DNA of 64,000 nucleotides from assembly GCA_008729055.1 (NCBI GenBank), contig SDUX01000005.1, forward strand, positions 2,318,988 through 2,382,987, in the 5' to 3' direction. A model generated the notes under the pieces. That model saw nothing but the letters and a program-made list of their open reading frames with translations. It was not told the DNA's origin and searched no databases. A program made the translations under genes and the position numbers. Below, one piece after another: positions 42,170-53,416 of this stretch; the first letter of the stretch is position 1, and every line of letters begins with the position of its first letter. The stretch is from Pyropia haitanensis. Taxonomy: Eukaryota; Rhodophyta; Bangiophyceae; Bangiales; Bangiaceae.

Positions 42170-43580
42170 ATGGAGGGCATGATGGCCGACGCGGAGGACC
42201 GGTCGTTCCGCCGGGTGCCGAAGCTGGACGAGGACTACTCCACATGGGCCCTGCTACTTAAAACCCACCTGGTTACACAGGAACTGGTACAGCCGACAGA
42301 GGAGCCGCCCCCTCCAGAGCGCGAGGCGGCCGCGCTGGAGAGGTACAGCAGAAAAGACAGGAAGGCGCTGGCGGAGATCATCCTTGGCGTGAAGGCCCAG
42401 CACCTCCCTACCCTGGCCGAGGCCAAGACGGCTCGCCAGGCTTGGGACGCGCTGGAGGAGGCGTTTCAGAGCATGACCAGCGCGCGCAAGGTCCAGCTGA
42501 CACGCGAGCTCGCCACCCTGCGTATGGGGGAAGGTGAAGCTCTGATGGCCTACATTGGGCAAGACAAGACGCTGCGGGCAGAGCTCGCAGGGGCCGGTCA
42601 CCCGGTCGGGGAGGACACGGCGGTGACACACGTGCTAGCGGACCTGCGCCGGGTCTACAAGACAATCACGACTGTGCTGCTGGCGGCGGGGGTGTCCCTG
42701 CTGTGGAACCAGTTAATCCCTGCACTGCTCCCAGTCGAGGTGGAGCAGAAGGAGGCGGCGCAAAAGGGCGGCGGGGAGCCGTCAACGGCGTACGGCGCCT
42801 ACAACTCCGCGGGCAGCCGTGGTCGAGGCGGGCCGCGGGGGCCAGTGGCCCCTGCGGCCATGCAGCTGGTGTGCTGGTACTGCAAAAAGCCTGGCCATCG
42901 CCGCCATGAGTGCCGAAAGCTCACGGACGACAAGAAGCGGCGGGGTGGAACCGGTGGCGGCCGCCATCGGGGACCTGACGACGGCGCTTCGGGGGCAGTG
43001 GTGTTCGCTGTGACTGTCAGGAACACGCACCCTCCCATTGCAGGGCAAGTCGCAGCGTCCAGCCAATCGGAGTCGCGCAGCCGCGGACAACACACGTGGA
43101 TAATTAACTCAGGCGCAAGTCATCAAATGACCAACAAGTCTTCCAATTTGGCCAACTACATGCCGACGGGCGGGTTCTCCGTGACGCTGGCGAACGGGGA
43201 GACGGCTGAGGCGGTGGGCAAGCGGTCGCTGCTCTTGAGCCCCCAGACGGGTGTTCAAGTCACACTGGGGGAGGTGTTATACGTCCCCAGCTTGGCGGAT
43301 AACCTACTGTCGGTGCGGGTCGTGACCCGGCATGGGGGCGAGGTCAAATTTATTGGCGACACTTGCACGGTGCACTCACCCACACAACTGGTGCTGACCG
43401 GGATGTCCAACCCCCGTAACCAGTACGAGGTGGTAATGGAGGCGCCGACGGCCGCCGTCGCCTACGGCCAGGCGTCCAGCGAGGTGGCGCGCCTCTGGCA
43501 CCGGCGCTTTTGCCACCTCAGCGCCGCCAAGCTCCGCACCGTCAGTACCCTGGTCGACGGTGTGGCAAGTCGGGTGTCCA
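42170..43580 (+). pseudogene. Copia-2 gag and protease, truncated
   Basis: The frame starts MEGMMADAEDRSFRRVPKLD and encodes a copia Gag without internal stops, close to copia-1 Gag (for example ARKVQLTRELATLRM and VLLAAGVSLLWNQLIPALLP). The CCHC knuckle is CWYCKKPGHRRHEC. The protease active site reads WIINSGASHQM: the catalytic Asp codon is AAC (43106-43108), so the protease should be dead; copia-1 has WVVDSGTSHHM. The GAG-pre-integrase LWHRRFCHLSAAKLRTVSTL is the last recognisable segment. The open frame runs on to 43801 in unrelated sequence. Confidence 0.85.
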
Positions 43581-44150
43581 CAGGGTACCGTAATCAGGGG
43601 GGAGGGTTAACGCACAAACCCGTAACCGCAGTGCCAAGACTATGGCAAGTAAGCGGGACAAAGAAGGATACGTTTAGACCTGCCGAGCAGGGAGGGGCAG
43701 GGCGAGAACGCCGTCGCGAGCCCAGAAGTGGCGCCGCGCGCCCGCCACAACCCTCGATCGGACAGGTCGACCGGGTAGGGTCGACCTGTCCTAAGAAATA
43801 GAAGCGAAATCCCTCCAAGACGATAATTGCATGCGAAATTGGTGAGTACCCCCCGAAAGGGCGTGCCACACTCGCCGCATGGGAACTGGATTATATACCA
43901 AATCCGATTTTCCCATTGGCTGGGAACTAGCTAGTTCCCAGGGTACATATTGTAGATTGAATCATTACAGTGCGTGGGCACTTGGGCGGATGCGTATGTA
44001 ACTGTGATCGATACGGTTTAAGGCCGTCACGGACTTGTAATGTTTCTCAGCGGAAGTGCGTCTCGACGATCTTTTCACGAGTTTCATACTTAAAATCAGA
44101 ATAGTCCCTGAAAGTGGAGTCGGGTAGTCTCCACAGCAACAACTAACTCT
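43581..44150. other. AT-richer spacer with a 20-bp palindrome
   Basis: No gene seen. TGGGAACTAGCTAGTTCCCA at 43921-43940 is a perfect palindrome; CATGGGAACTGG at about 43878 resembles one arm. The stretch 43860-44130 has markedly lower GC than both sides and may be a small decayed transposon. Confidence 0.5.
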
Positions 44151-47100
44151 ACGACTTGTTTTCTCGGAGGTGGCAGGCACCGCGGGACGGCGGCGGCTGT
44201 CGCCGACTTGAGGGCTACCTCGTACCGGCGGCCGCCATGTCGGCGGCCGGCGGGGCGGCAAGCGGGGGGGGCGTGGTGCCCCCCGGGGCTGGCGGGTGCG
44301 TTGCCAGTGGTGCCGACGGGGCCCAGCGGTGGCGGGGGCGCTGCCGGTGGGGGTGCGGCGGCAGCCGCCGCCGCACCCCCGCAACCAGGTGTAGATGGAA
44401 CCAGGGGGTCGGAGGGGGGGAGCGGCAAGCCGTCCCCCCCCCCCCTCCGCGCGACCCCCCCCAACACCCTCTGGCCCCCGGCGGTGGCGTGGCTGGGGGG
44501 CACTGCCCCCGAGCCTCGCCACCGCCGGGCCGCGTCGCCGCCCCCCCCCCGTCCACGTCGGGGCCCCCGGGTGCATATCCCCGGGGTGGGGGGAGCGGGG
44601 GGCACCTGCCCCCCCACCCCGCCCCCCTCCTGCCCGCCGTGGGCGCCGCTGCCGGCGCCCGCCGCCTCGTCGCCCGCGGGCACCGCTGCCGTGCAGCCCT
44701 TGCCGCTCGTCGCCGCAGCCTTGCCGCTGCCGCTGCCGCTGCCGCTCCCGCGCCGTCTTGGCCGCCCACCCCGCCGCCGGCCGCTGCCACAGGCGCGTTG
44801 CGGCCGCGCGGGGCCGCGGCCCCCCCAGCAGCACAGCCGCGCCCGGCGGCGGAGCCCACCCCACCGCCGCCACCAGCAGTTGCCGCCGCCGCCGTCCGGT
44901 CGGCGCGCGCCGTGGCGGCGGGGACACGTTTCAGGGCCGGCAGGCCAGCAGGCATGTGGCCCCGCCCGGCTGCCCGCGCTCGCCGCTCCCCGCCGCCCGC
45001 CTCGCCCGCGTCTCCCCGCGCCGCGAGCCGCCCGGCTGCCGCGCCCACCGCGCGGCCCGCCAAGAGCTCCGCGTCCCGGCGGCCCCCGGCGGCGTCCGAC
45101 GCCACGGCGGCCGCCGTGTCCACGCCACCGGCCGCAGCCGGCTGGCCGCCAGCCACGGCCAACCCTGTGGCCGCCGCCGCGCCGCTGGCGGCGGCCGCCA
45201 CCAACCCCTCGGCGGCGGCGGGGGTCCCTTGCGGTCGTGGGGGTGCGGGCGGCAGGGGAGTGCCCCCCGCCGCCAAGACCCCCGCGCCCGCCGCCCGGCC
45301 CACCACCCCCTGCGCGCCCGCCACCCGCCGCGGCCGACGTGCGCGCCGCAGCCCGCCCGCCGCCCGTCGCCGCCACCGCCTCGTCGCCGCCCGTCGCCGC
45401 CACCGCCACCGCACCGCCGCTGCCGCGCGGCGCCATGGCGGCGGCGGCGGTGGCAGCGGCGGCTGCTTCAAAGGCCAAGGGGGGGGCGACGAGGGGAAAG
45501 CATCCCCCGCCGCCCAGCAACTCCCCCCCCCCGCCAACGTCGCCCCCGCCGCCACCCGCTGCACCCCCAACCGGCCGCCAGCCCGCCGCGCCCGGCCGGC
45601 CGCCGACCCCGCCGCCGCTTGCCGCCAACGCCGCCGCTGCCACCGTGGCGAAGCCGCTTGCCGCCCGGCCGGCGACGCAGGCGAGCGCGGTGGCGACAGA
45701 GACGGTCGTGGGGAGGCCAGCGGGGGGGGGTCGCCCCCCCCAGCCAAGCTCCATTTCTCCCCCGGCGCCACCGTCGCCGCCCGCCACGCCCGCACCCACC
45801 ACCGCGTCCCCAGCCGCCGACGCGCCCTCGGCCGCCGCGACCGCCGCACCGCCGCCAGACGTCGCCGCCGCGGCCGTCGCGGCGCCGCCGTCGCGCGCCC
45901 GCCCCCCTGGCCGCGGGGGTTGGCGGCAGCGGTCGTGGCGTCGGCGGGGGGGCGGACGGAGAGGGATCGCTCCCCCCCGCGCCGCCACAACCCCCCCCCC
46001 CGCCGCAGCCACCGCCCTCCTCCTCCCCGCCCTTGGCCGCTGCCCCGCCGAGTGCGGCCGGCGCGCCGTCGGACGTCGCCGCCGCGCCGCCCGTCGCCAC
46101 CGCTGCCGGGAAGGTGTCCATCGCGTCGGCCGTCGTCGCCGTCGCGTCTGCCGCCGCCGGCCCGTCGCCGGCCTCGTCCATGTCGTCGGCGGCCGGCCCA
46201 TCGCCGGCGCCGGCCACCAGCGCGGCAACGACGCGGCTGCCCGCCGCCACAGCCACCGCCGCACCGCCGACGAGCCCATCCCCCGCCGTCACCGTGCCGC
46301 CCTTGGCCGCGTCGTCTCGTGGCTGTCCGTCGCGTCGGCCAGCGCCGCCGTCCCGTCCGGCGTCGCCGTCCCGCCGCCCTTCACGTCCCTGGCGTCGACT
46401 GCCGGGTCGTCGCCGGCGCCCGCCACCAGCGCGGCCACGCCGCAGCCGCCCGCCGCCACGCCACCGCCGCGCCGCCGACGAGCTCGTCCCCCGTCGCCGC
46501 CGTGCCGCCCTTGGCGTTCGCCCCCCGCCGCGCCGCCGCCGAGGCCGGCCAGCGCCACCGCCGCGCGCCGCGCTGCCGCCGCCGCCGGGAGGGTGGCCGT
46601 CGTGACGCCCGGCGCCACCACCAGCACGTCCGCTGCCACCGCCGCCTCGGCGTCGCCGACGGCTATGTCGTCGCCCGCCGCGCCGGTCGTCGCCCCCGCC
46701 GCCCGCCGGCCGAGGAGCACGCCGGCCGTCGCCGCGCCGCCGCGGGCCGCCGTCGCCGCCAGCACGATGCCCGTCATGGCGTCCGCCGTTTCCGTCTTGT
46801 CCACCTCCCCCGGCGCCGTCATGGCGGTGGCGCCGGTCATGCTGCCGGCGTCGTCGCCGGCCCGTCCGCCGGCGCCGCCGTCGGCGGTGCTGGCAGGGGC
46901 CGGCACCGCCCAGCCGACGTCCTTGGCCGCCGCCGCGGGCGGCCCGTTGCCCACCCCATGGCGGCGGCCGACGCCGGCCGTGGCCGCCACTGCCGCCGCG
47001 GGGGGCAGCAACGACGGGTTGACGAGCCGCGCAGGCGGCGGGGCCCGGCCGGCCACACCACCGCCGTTGTGGCGGCCCGCCCCCCCCAACAGAAGAAACT

Positions 47101-48580
47101 CGGGGATGCCGCGGCCGGCCGGCAGCCGGCCCCCCGCGGCTGTCCCGCCGCCGGCCGCGGCCGCCGCCGCCTCCGCCGCCGCCGCCGCGGGCCCTCCACA
47201 TGTCGCCGTGGCGGCGGCCGCAATGCCACCGCCGCCACGAGCCGTCGCGCCGCTGCAAAGCGGCAGCGCGGGGCCACCGACCGTCGCTACCGCTGCCGTC
47301 GCAGCATCGCCGTTCGCCGCTGCGCGCCGGCCTTGGAGGGTGGCGGCGGCGGGCCAGGTGTTGGCGGGGTAAGGGGAGGGGGGAGTGTGCGCCCTCCCCC
47401 CCCGCCACCCCCCTGTCCGCCGGGGGCGCCGCCGCGGGCGCCGGCGGCGCGTGTGGCTATGGCTGCTCGCCCACCGCCGCTGGCCCGTCCGCCGCCTTGC
47501 CGCCCATGGCCGTGGCCGCCGAGCGGCCGTCCCCGCGCGCCGCCGCCTTGCTGTTGTCCACTGCCGCTGCGGCTGCCGCGTCGGCGCCATCTAGGTTCTC
47601 CCCCCAGCTGCCGGCCGCCGCAGCCGCCGCCACATCGAGGCCGCGCGAGGCCGCTGCCCCCCCCCCACCCCGGTCGCGCCCGGCGACGGCGGTGGCCGGC
47701 TGCGCGCCGCCGCCGAGGCCGGCGGTGGCTGACGTTACCGCCCTGTCGACGCGCGCGGTGGCGGATAAGACACGTGGCAGGCATGGGGAGCGGGCGGGGG
47801 GGACCTGATCTACGCACCCGCCGTCACTTTCGCCCGCCGGGGGGCGGGCCCGCTACCCTCACCGCGCCGCCCACTACAGGTGCTGCGGCTTAGGCGCCCC
47901 GGGCTACCTTCGCCGCTTCGATGCGGCGCCCGGCGGCGTTTCGGGGTCAGTAACCGACCCGTCTCCCGCCGCGGCGTTGGTGGGCGCTGCGGCGGTGCCC
48001 GGAGTCGTGCGGGGGGTGACGAGGGGGGAACACCCCCCGGCCGCCTAACTTCACCCCCCCCCCCATGACACCACAACCGCCGCCCCGAAAACCACCCGCC
48101 GGCCCGCCGCGGCTCACCCGCCACCAGCGGTCACCGCGGCCGCACTGCCGCCGGCCGTCTCCGCTCCCGTCATCGTGCCAGCGCCGTCCTTCTGCTTGCT
48201 ACGGGGGTGGAGGGCGGTAACGGCGCACGTGCCGGCGGCGGCCAGAAACACCCCGCCACCTCAGTCGTCACCGGGCTCGCGGCCAATCCCCGTCGCCGTC
48301 GCAGTGGCGCGTGCGGCCGCCGCGTCGCCGGCCGTGGTCGATGGGGCCCGCCGTCTTCGCCGTCACGGCAGCTCCGCGGCCGGCCGCGACCGATGTCGCC
48401 GTCTCGTCGCCGCCCAACGCCGCACAGACGCCCAGTGCAACCACGCCATAGGGAGTGACGGTGGCCGTCCTGACGACGGATTGTTGTGAGAAGGGGAGAA
48501 GGGGGTCCTCGACCACCCGCGCGCGCGCACTCCTGCTCGCCCGCACTCGCCTCGGCGACGGTGCACACAGACAGCGATTA
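44151..48580. other. Extremely GC-rich region with long frames on both strands
   Basis: Frames of 400-1245 codons are open on both strands because stops are scarce at this composition. The minus strand gives the more protein-like patches (for example TADAMTGIVLAATAARGGAA and DDIAVGDAEAAVAADVLVVA near 46600-46800, and PAADDMDEAGDGPAAADATA near 46150-46200), but they lie in different frames. I do not accept any single frame here as a gene. A degenerate tandem repeat of about 210 bp is present at 46195-46520, and 44930-45290 is related to 54410-55110. Confidence 0.35.
46195..46520. repeat. Degenerate tandem repeat, about 210-bp period
   Basis: The segment starting GCCGGCGCCGGCCACCAGCG (about 46204) and running to GTGCCGCCCTTGGC is repeated about 210 bp later with substitutions and small indels (from about 46413 to 46518). 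The two copies code similar alanine-rich peptides (on the minus strand AKGGTVTAGDGLVGGAAVAV and AKGGTAATGDELVGGAAVA) but in different frames. Confidence 0.6.
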
Positions 48581-49290
48581 TCGGCCCTGAAAGTATGTCG
48601 TCGGACACAAGCGTGCGAGACGTCGGTATGAGTTGAAGCGGTAAGGGGCCCTTTGATTGCCCTGCGAGGCTGGACTAAATAGCGCGGTGAGCCCCTGGTC
48701 ATTGGTGCCCTTCAGGCCCTGTACGGGAACTGGGCCTGAGCGAGAGGAGTCCAGCAGCAAACGCGCGCGTGCAGCGCTCACGCAGGGCCGGCGTATCGTT
48801 TGGTGCTGCACGACCCCCTCCCCAGGTTGATGGCACCGGTCAGTCGGTCCGTCCAAGTGCCGTGGCGCTCTGACCCAGCTGTGAAACTGCGCGAATGTCG
48901 CCGAAATTCAAACAATTGGACGCCTTCTCCAGATCCACCGGATGAGCACAAAACCTGCCCGGCAGTCTTTTCGGGGCACATAAAAATATGTGGGCTGTCT
49001 CGTGATTGTCGACCTTTCTGCAATCACGTTGATGGACAGACACGGTCTCCTGCGTCAATGAATCCTCTGCGGCTGCGCGCCGTGACCACAGACCAGCTTG
49101 CACGCCGTGTCCCCACCGTCGCGCCATCGTCACTGCGTGCTCTCGTTGCCCGCGTCTCTTTGTCGCCTCTCCCCCTGTCCCCGCTGTCTCCTTCGCCGGC
49201 CCGGCGACCCACCCCCTCCACTCCTGCGCGCACCACCCCTCACTGTCTTTCCCCCATACCTTTCCCAACGTGCGGAGCTTGCAGTTCACC
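48581..49290. other. Upstream region of the intact tyrosine recombinase
   Basis: Moderate-GC sequence with no coding motif. It would hold the 5' end of the Crypton-like element; such elements lack inverted repeats, so the boundary cannot be set. Confidence 0.45.
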
Positions 49291-51048
49291 ATGGATGATG
49301 CTCCATTCATGGATGTGATGGGCGCCGCGGCTGATGGCTTGCTCAACGGTGGCGCTGCCGACAGCGACGACGAGAACGACGAGGCCGGGGATTTCGGCTC
49401 CGGTGCCATTTCGGCCGACCGGCTTTCTGGTGGTGATGTTCCCGTGGTTGGTGCTTTGTCCTTTGAGGTGGAGAGTGATGAGCGGACCGCGCGCCGAGCC
49501 TCATCGCAGAACGCGGCGTCGTTTGCTATGTCCGAGCAATCGTGGTCCAGTGCGGACAAAGCTGCCGGACGCTTTATTCGTTTTCTTGCTCGTGCCTACG
49601 GTGTGGTTGGGGCGGCTGGCGCTGATCCCGTGGAGCAGCAGGCGATGGCGATGGCTACCAGGCTGGACGCGGCACTACCAATGAGGCTGCGGCGGTACTT
49701 TGCTTTGCTGCGTGAGGGGGGGCGTGCGCATTTGGTTGGTGGTAAGAATTCACCTCTTGCCATGAACACCATTCGCAACATTGCCTCCTCTTTACGGCGC
49801 TTCTTTGCCTTGGCGTGTCGCGACTTTGCAGGGGAGCAGCCGTACGTCAAGGGGTGTCGGGGCCAGGACGAGGCGTACGTGCCCGTCCTCGACGTGGACA
49901 GAACCCCAGCGGAGGAGGCCGAGGGCGCTACGCACCGGGGGTGCCCCGTGAAGCACCTCGTGGTGGTGGAGTGGCTACAGGGGTCCAGCAAGAGGGCGAC
50001 GAGCCTCGGGGAGGAGGCGGCTCAGACCCCGCCTGTGACGGTGGAAACTATGGTCACAGCGTGTGACCTGGCGTCGGCCGGCTTCACCGCCCAAGATGTC
50101 GTCGTTGAGCCAACTGTTCAGGAGTACTGCCGGCTGACAATCTACGTCATTATGGTTTACTCCTGGTGTACTATGCTGCGGCCGGTGAACCTCCTCGGAT
50201 TGAAGTGCCACGACGTCATGTTTGCCCCAATGGTGGGTGCCAACCTGACGTTTTTCGAGACCCACGGCCGACCACGGTGGGTACGTGTTCGGTACTCCAA
50301 GCTGAAGACCAACGTTTCGGGAACCGCACCAACCCCCGCCTACTACTTCTGGTCGGTTTTGAGTACGCAAGCGGAAATGGAGGCGTCGGACGTCTACGGC
50401 AGCTCTACCTGTGTGCGCTGCCCATTTTCTTGGTGCGACCTACCTGTTTTTTCCTACGTCTACGCTCAATTGAGGGCTGCCGACCCTGCCTTTACTCTGA
50501 GGTCCGAACTTCCTTTTTTTGTCATCCCGGTGGCGGGAGCGGCAGGTGCCGGCGGAGCCATGACGGGCGAGCCCGTTTCGAAGGGCTGGTGGGAGCAGAA
50601 CCTTGCCTCGTTCGTTCTCATTTTCGACCCCGCCTTGAGTGCCCGTGGGGTGGGAGGACTGTACGGGTTCCGGAGGGGTGCCACCCAGTTCTGGCTGAAC
50701 TACACTGGAGATGTGGACATGGTCATGCGAATGGGTGTGTGGAAGTCAAACTCCACTCGCTTCCTATTCTATGTTCTCAACTACCGGTGCCGCGGGACGC
50801 TGCGAGCAAGAATCCGCGACTGCTACCGGGTGGACAGCGCCGACCTTGCGACTCGGGTTGGTGGTCTTGTTGACGAGTTTATGGTTTGGTTTGAGCAACG
50901 CGTCGTCGCCTTGCAGGAGGCGAACCATGGCAACTTTTTTGTGGGCGCTTTCGGGGCCGAGGTGGCGGCCAAGGTGCTTGACATGGTGAACGTACTCTTG
51001 CGGACGCATGGCGGGGTTGGACTCATTGGGGGTGCCAACGGCGAGTAG
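49291..51048 (+). CDS. Crypton-like tyrosine recombinase, 585 aa, intact
   Basis: The ATG at 49291 (MDDAPFMDVMGAAADG) starts an uninterrupted frame. An acidic N terminus (ADSDDENDEAGDFGSG) is followed by the helical DNA-binding core (WSSADKAAGRFIRFLARAYG, LAMNTIRNIASSLRRFFALA), then the catalytic domain: Arg I in MLRPVNLLGLKCHDV (about residue 296), a beta region with a probable Lys (RVRYSKLKTN), the second Arg in LYGFRRGATQFWLNY (about 459) in place of the usual HxxR, and GVWKSNSTRFLFYVLNY with the candidate nucleophile Tyr (about 493-498). Tyrosine recombinases of this kind excise and insert Crypton elements via a circular intermediate. A damaged paralogue with an extra intron lies at 27060-29227. 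Confidence 0.75.
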   Translation: MDDAPFMDVMGAAADGLLNGGAADSDDENDEAGDFGSGAISADRLSGGDVPVVGALSFEVESDERTARRASSQNAASFAMSEQSWSSADKAAGRFIRFLARAYGVVGAAGADPVEQQAMAMATRLDAALPMRLRRYFALLREGGRAHLVGGKNSPLAMNTIRNIASSLRRFFALACRDFAGEQPYVKGCRGQDEAYVPVLDVDRTPAEEAEGATHRGCPVKHLVVVEWLQGSSKRATSLGEEAAQTPPVTVETMVTACDLASAGFTAQDVVVEPTVQEYCRLTIYVIMVYSWCTMLRPVNLLGLKCHDVMFAPMVGANLTFFETHGRPRWVRVRYSKLKTNVSGTAPTPAYYFWSVLSTQAEMEASDVYGSSTCVRCPFSWCDLPVFSYVYAQLRAADPAFTLRSELPFFVIPVAGAAGAGGAMTGEPVSKGWWEQNLASFVLIFDPALSARGVGGLYGFRRGATQFWLNYTGDVDMVMRMGVWKSNSTRFLFYVLNYRCRGTLRARIRDCYRVDSADLATRVGGLVDEFMVWFEQRVVALQEANHGNFFVGAFGAEVAAKVLDMVNVLLRTHGGVGLIGGANGE

Positions 51049-53416
51049 GTTTTTCATTTTTCCTTGTGCTCCTTAGTAACGAAGATGCAAGAACCAGCCC
51101 CGCGCGCAATACACAATAGCAGCTCCCCCCCACTGGTGAACGAGCTCCCTTCCTACCGTGGCCTACTGAAGAATGTGGAAGGCATCAATGGCGGCCGGAG
51201 GCGCCTCGTCCAACGCGACGACGGTGCCGCCGTAATGACAGCATAGCGCGCCGGCCATCGAAGCCATGGAGGGAACTGTCTTTGCTCAGACTGGTGGGCA
51301 CCGCTGGAGACACAGACACCACCCCCCTGTCTGTTGTCGGGCACCACAGCCGACCCGGGCGGCCGTGGGAGGCGCCGATTCCGTCGGAAGCGTCGACCAA
51401 AGCAACAGTCGCAGCCGCTTCGGCAATCATAGAGAGCACCGCCGTTGTCGCCGCTACTGGCATAAACTTGGGCTGACGGGTGTGACGCAGAGACTTCGGA
51501 GGAGTCGCGGGTTGCTCCTGTCGTTTTTGAACCGGCTTCTGAAGGCGCTTTTATAAAGACCGCGGAAGCTCCCGGTTGCACAGGTCATTCCGTGGCCAAA
51601 TGGGGAAACGCCCCACTCAGTGCGCGGTGGTCGTAGGTTCGACAACGGAGAATGCGATAAATGGTATCTACCTCCCGGTTTCAAACGTTGCGTCTGCTTC
51701 GGTTCAGATTTTAAGTGGCCTGACCAGCTGGTGTTCGCTATTGCTTCGGCGAAGCAGCCCAGAATCGTGGCAGGAGAGGACCGTTATCTGGTGTGCTATG
51801 CTCCGTGTCCCAGATTCGCCCACGACGTAAAACTCGTGCTGCGGCAAGTGGTACAGTGACGCTTGTCGTCAAGGGGTAGTTGGCCGTAGCCCTGTACACC
51901 ACGGTATCACTTTGAAAATCGCAGCGCCGAAGTTATTCGTAATGCTTGCTTCATGTTTCATGATATCTGTGTTCTCCCAATTCGGAGAATTGCAATAGTG
52001 AAATCGGGTCGCATCAACTTGGGGCATATGTCCCAACTCCAGTTGTTTGTCCACACTTTTTTTTTTTTTTTTGCTCGTCGCTCCGAAAATCAATGCGCCC
52101 TTGTCGCCGACTCTAGTACCCCTGGCACCTGCGCTGCCATTGCCGTCACGGCCGCCGCCATGGCTGCCGCCGACGGGGCCGTGGCCGTCTCCGTCACTGT
52201 GCGCACCGTCGTGCTGGTCACCGCCACTGGACCGCGGCGGCTCGCTCTGCCGCGCCCGCTGCCGCTGCCATGCTGCCCTCTTGTACGCCGCCGCCGCCTG
52301 TGTTCCCGCCGCAGCCTCCACAGCCTTCCCGATGGGCGCGCCGTCGCTGTCATTGCTGCCCCTGATGCGGCCCTTTTCTCGCCGTCGCGATGCCCGTCGC
52401 GTCGGCGGGCGCGGCCGCAGCCGCGGCCGGCAGCCGCGGTGGCTGCGGAAAGGAGGCGCAGGGTGGGGCAACGGAGGATGACTGGCGCCTGGGGATGCGC
52501 TGGAGAGGGTAAAGTGGGCACGGGGCCACGAGGAGAGGCGGTGACAGGTGGGTCGGATGGGAAGGTGGGCTGGGCTGCTTGCTGGACTGCCGGGCGGATG
52601 GGCGGGCGCGGCAAGGTGCTCTGATGGCAGGTGCAGGGCGTTGCGGATGCTCCCCGCATGGCCGTAAAGCGTGAGGGACTCATACGGGCGGGTGTTGAGC
52701 TCGCTGAGGGCCGGCAGCGGGGTGGGAAGGCAGCCGCGGACCCAGTCGGGTGGCCGCGGGTGCGAGGAAGGGGGCGGGCTGGTGCCATCCAGCTTGGCTA
52801 GGGCTACTGCAGTGCGCGCGGAGGGAAGGAGAAACATTGGCACCCTGCTCCAGGTGGGCGGTGCCCCCCGGTAACTGATGTTTTCGGAAAGCCTTTCCCT
52901 GCGGCTTCAGAGCCGGCGCACCTGATGGCGCGCGGGCGGGACACTGCACCGGCTCCCCCCGACGTGGGGGGGTTATCGGACGTTGGCGCAGGTACACCCA
53001 GTGTGGGCCACGTGGAGAACGCCCGCGCAACCCTCACCACCGCTGTGTCCACCGCCACTGCTGATGCGTCACCGGCGGAGCAAGATCTCCCGGGTGGCCA
53101 GGACCGGCGGCCGCGGCTGTCTCCGCCTCCGACGCTGCCGCCCCCGTCGCCGCTGGGAGGAGGAGGGCCAGCCGGGAAAACAGAGGCGGGGGGAGCGCAG
53201 TGGCCCGAGCCGCCGCCGTAGTGTGGCCGTGGTGTGGCCGCCGCCACTCCCGTCGGCTGCGGCAGGCAGGGACGCGGCAGGGGAGGGGGAGCGGAGCGTC
53301 CGAAAGTTTCGGTGGGCCCGACACGTGCTGGCCAGCCTGGAAACTGGGTCGCTGATTGGCTGTTCAAGTTGACTGACTTGCGTCACCAAAATCCCCGCCA
53401 AATCCCATCGGGTCAC
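51049..53416. other. No confident gene
   Basis: The AT-richer part at 51560-52080 includes a T run (52059-52074). A minus-strand frame at 51869-52843 encodes a mixed-composition peptide (PPDWVRGCLPTPLPALSELN followed by TRPYESLTLYGHAGSIRNAL, near 52640-52750) that could be a real exon, but it matches nothing I know and its downstream part is basic low complexity. Other frames lack motifs. Confidence 0.35.

Larger units (their letters stand above)
41751..43580 (+). mobile_element. 3'-truncated Ty1/copia element (copia-2)
   Basis: A presumed LTR (41751-42070), the half-tRNA primer site and the start of gag-pol are present; similarity to copia-1 ends about 43580 inside the GAG-pre-integrase segment, and no integrase, RT, RNase H or 3' LTR follows. 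It is inserted in a CACTA-like transposase gene. Confidence 0.8.

Noticed and set aside
44156..47893. A 1245-codon plus-strand open frame
   Set aside because: At this GC content stops are rare; all other frames on both strands are open too, the composition is Arg/Pro/Ala only, and no motif is present.
51582..51655. Possible tRNA (GTGGCCAAATGG followed later by GTTCGA)
   Set aside because: The T-arm stem does not pair around the TTCGA loop and no anticodon arm can be drawn.
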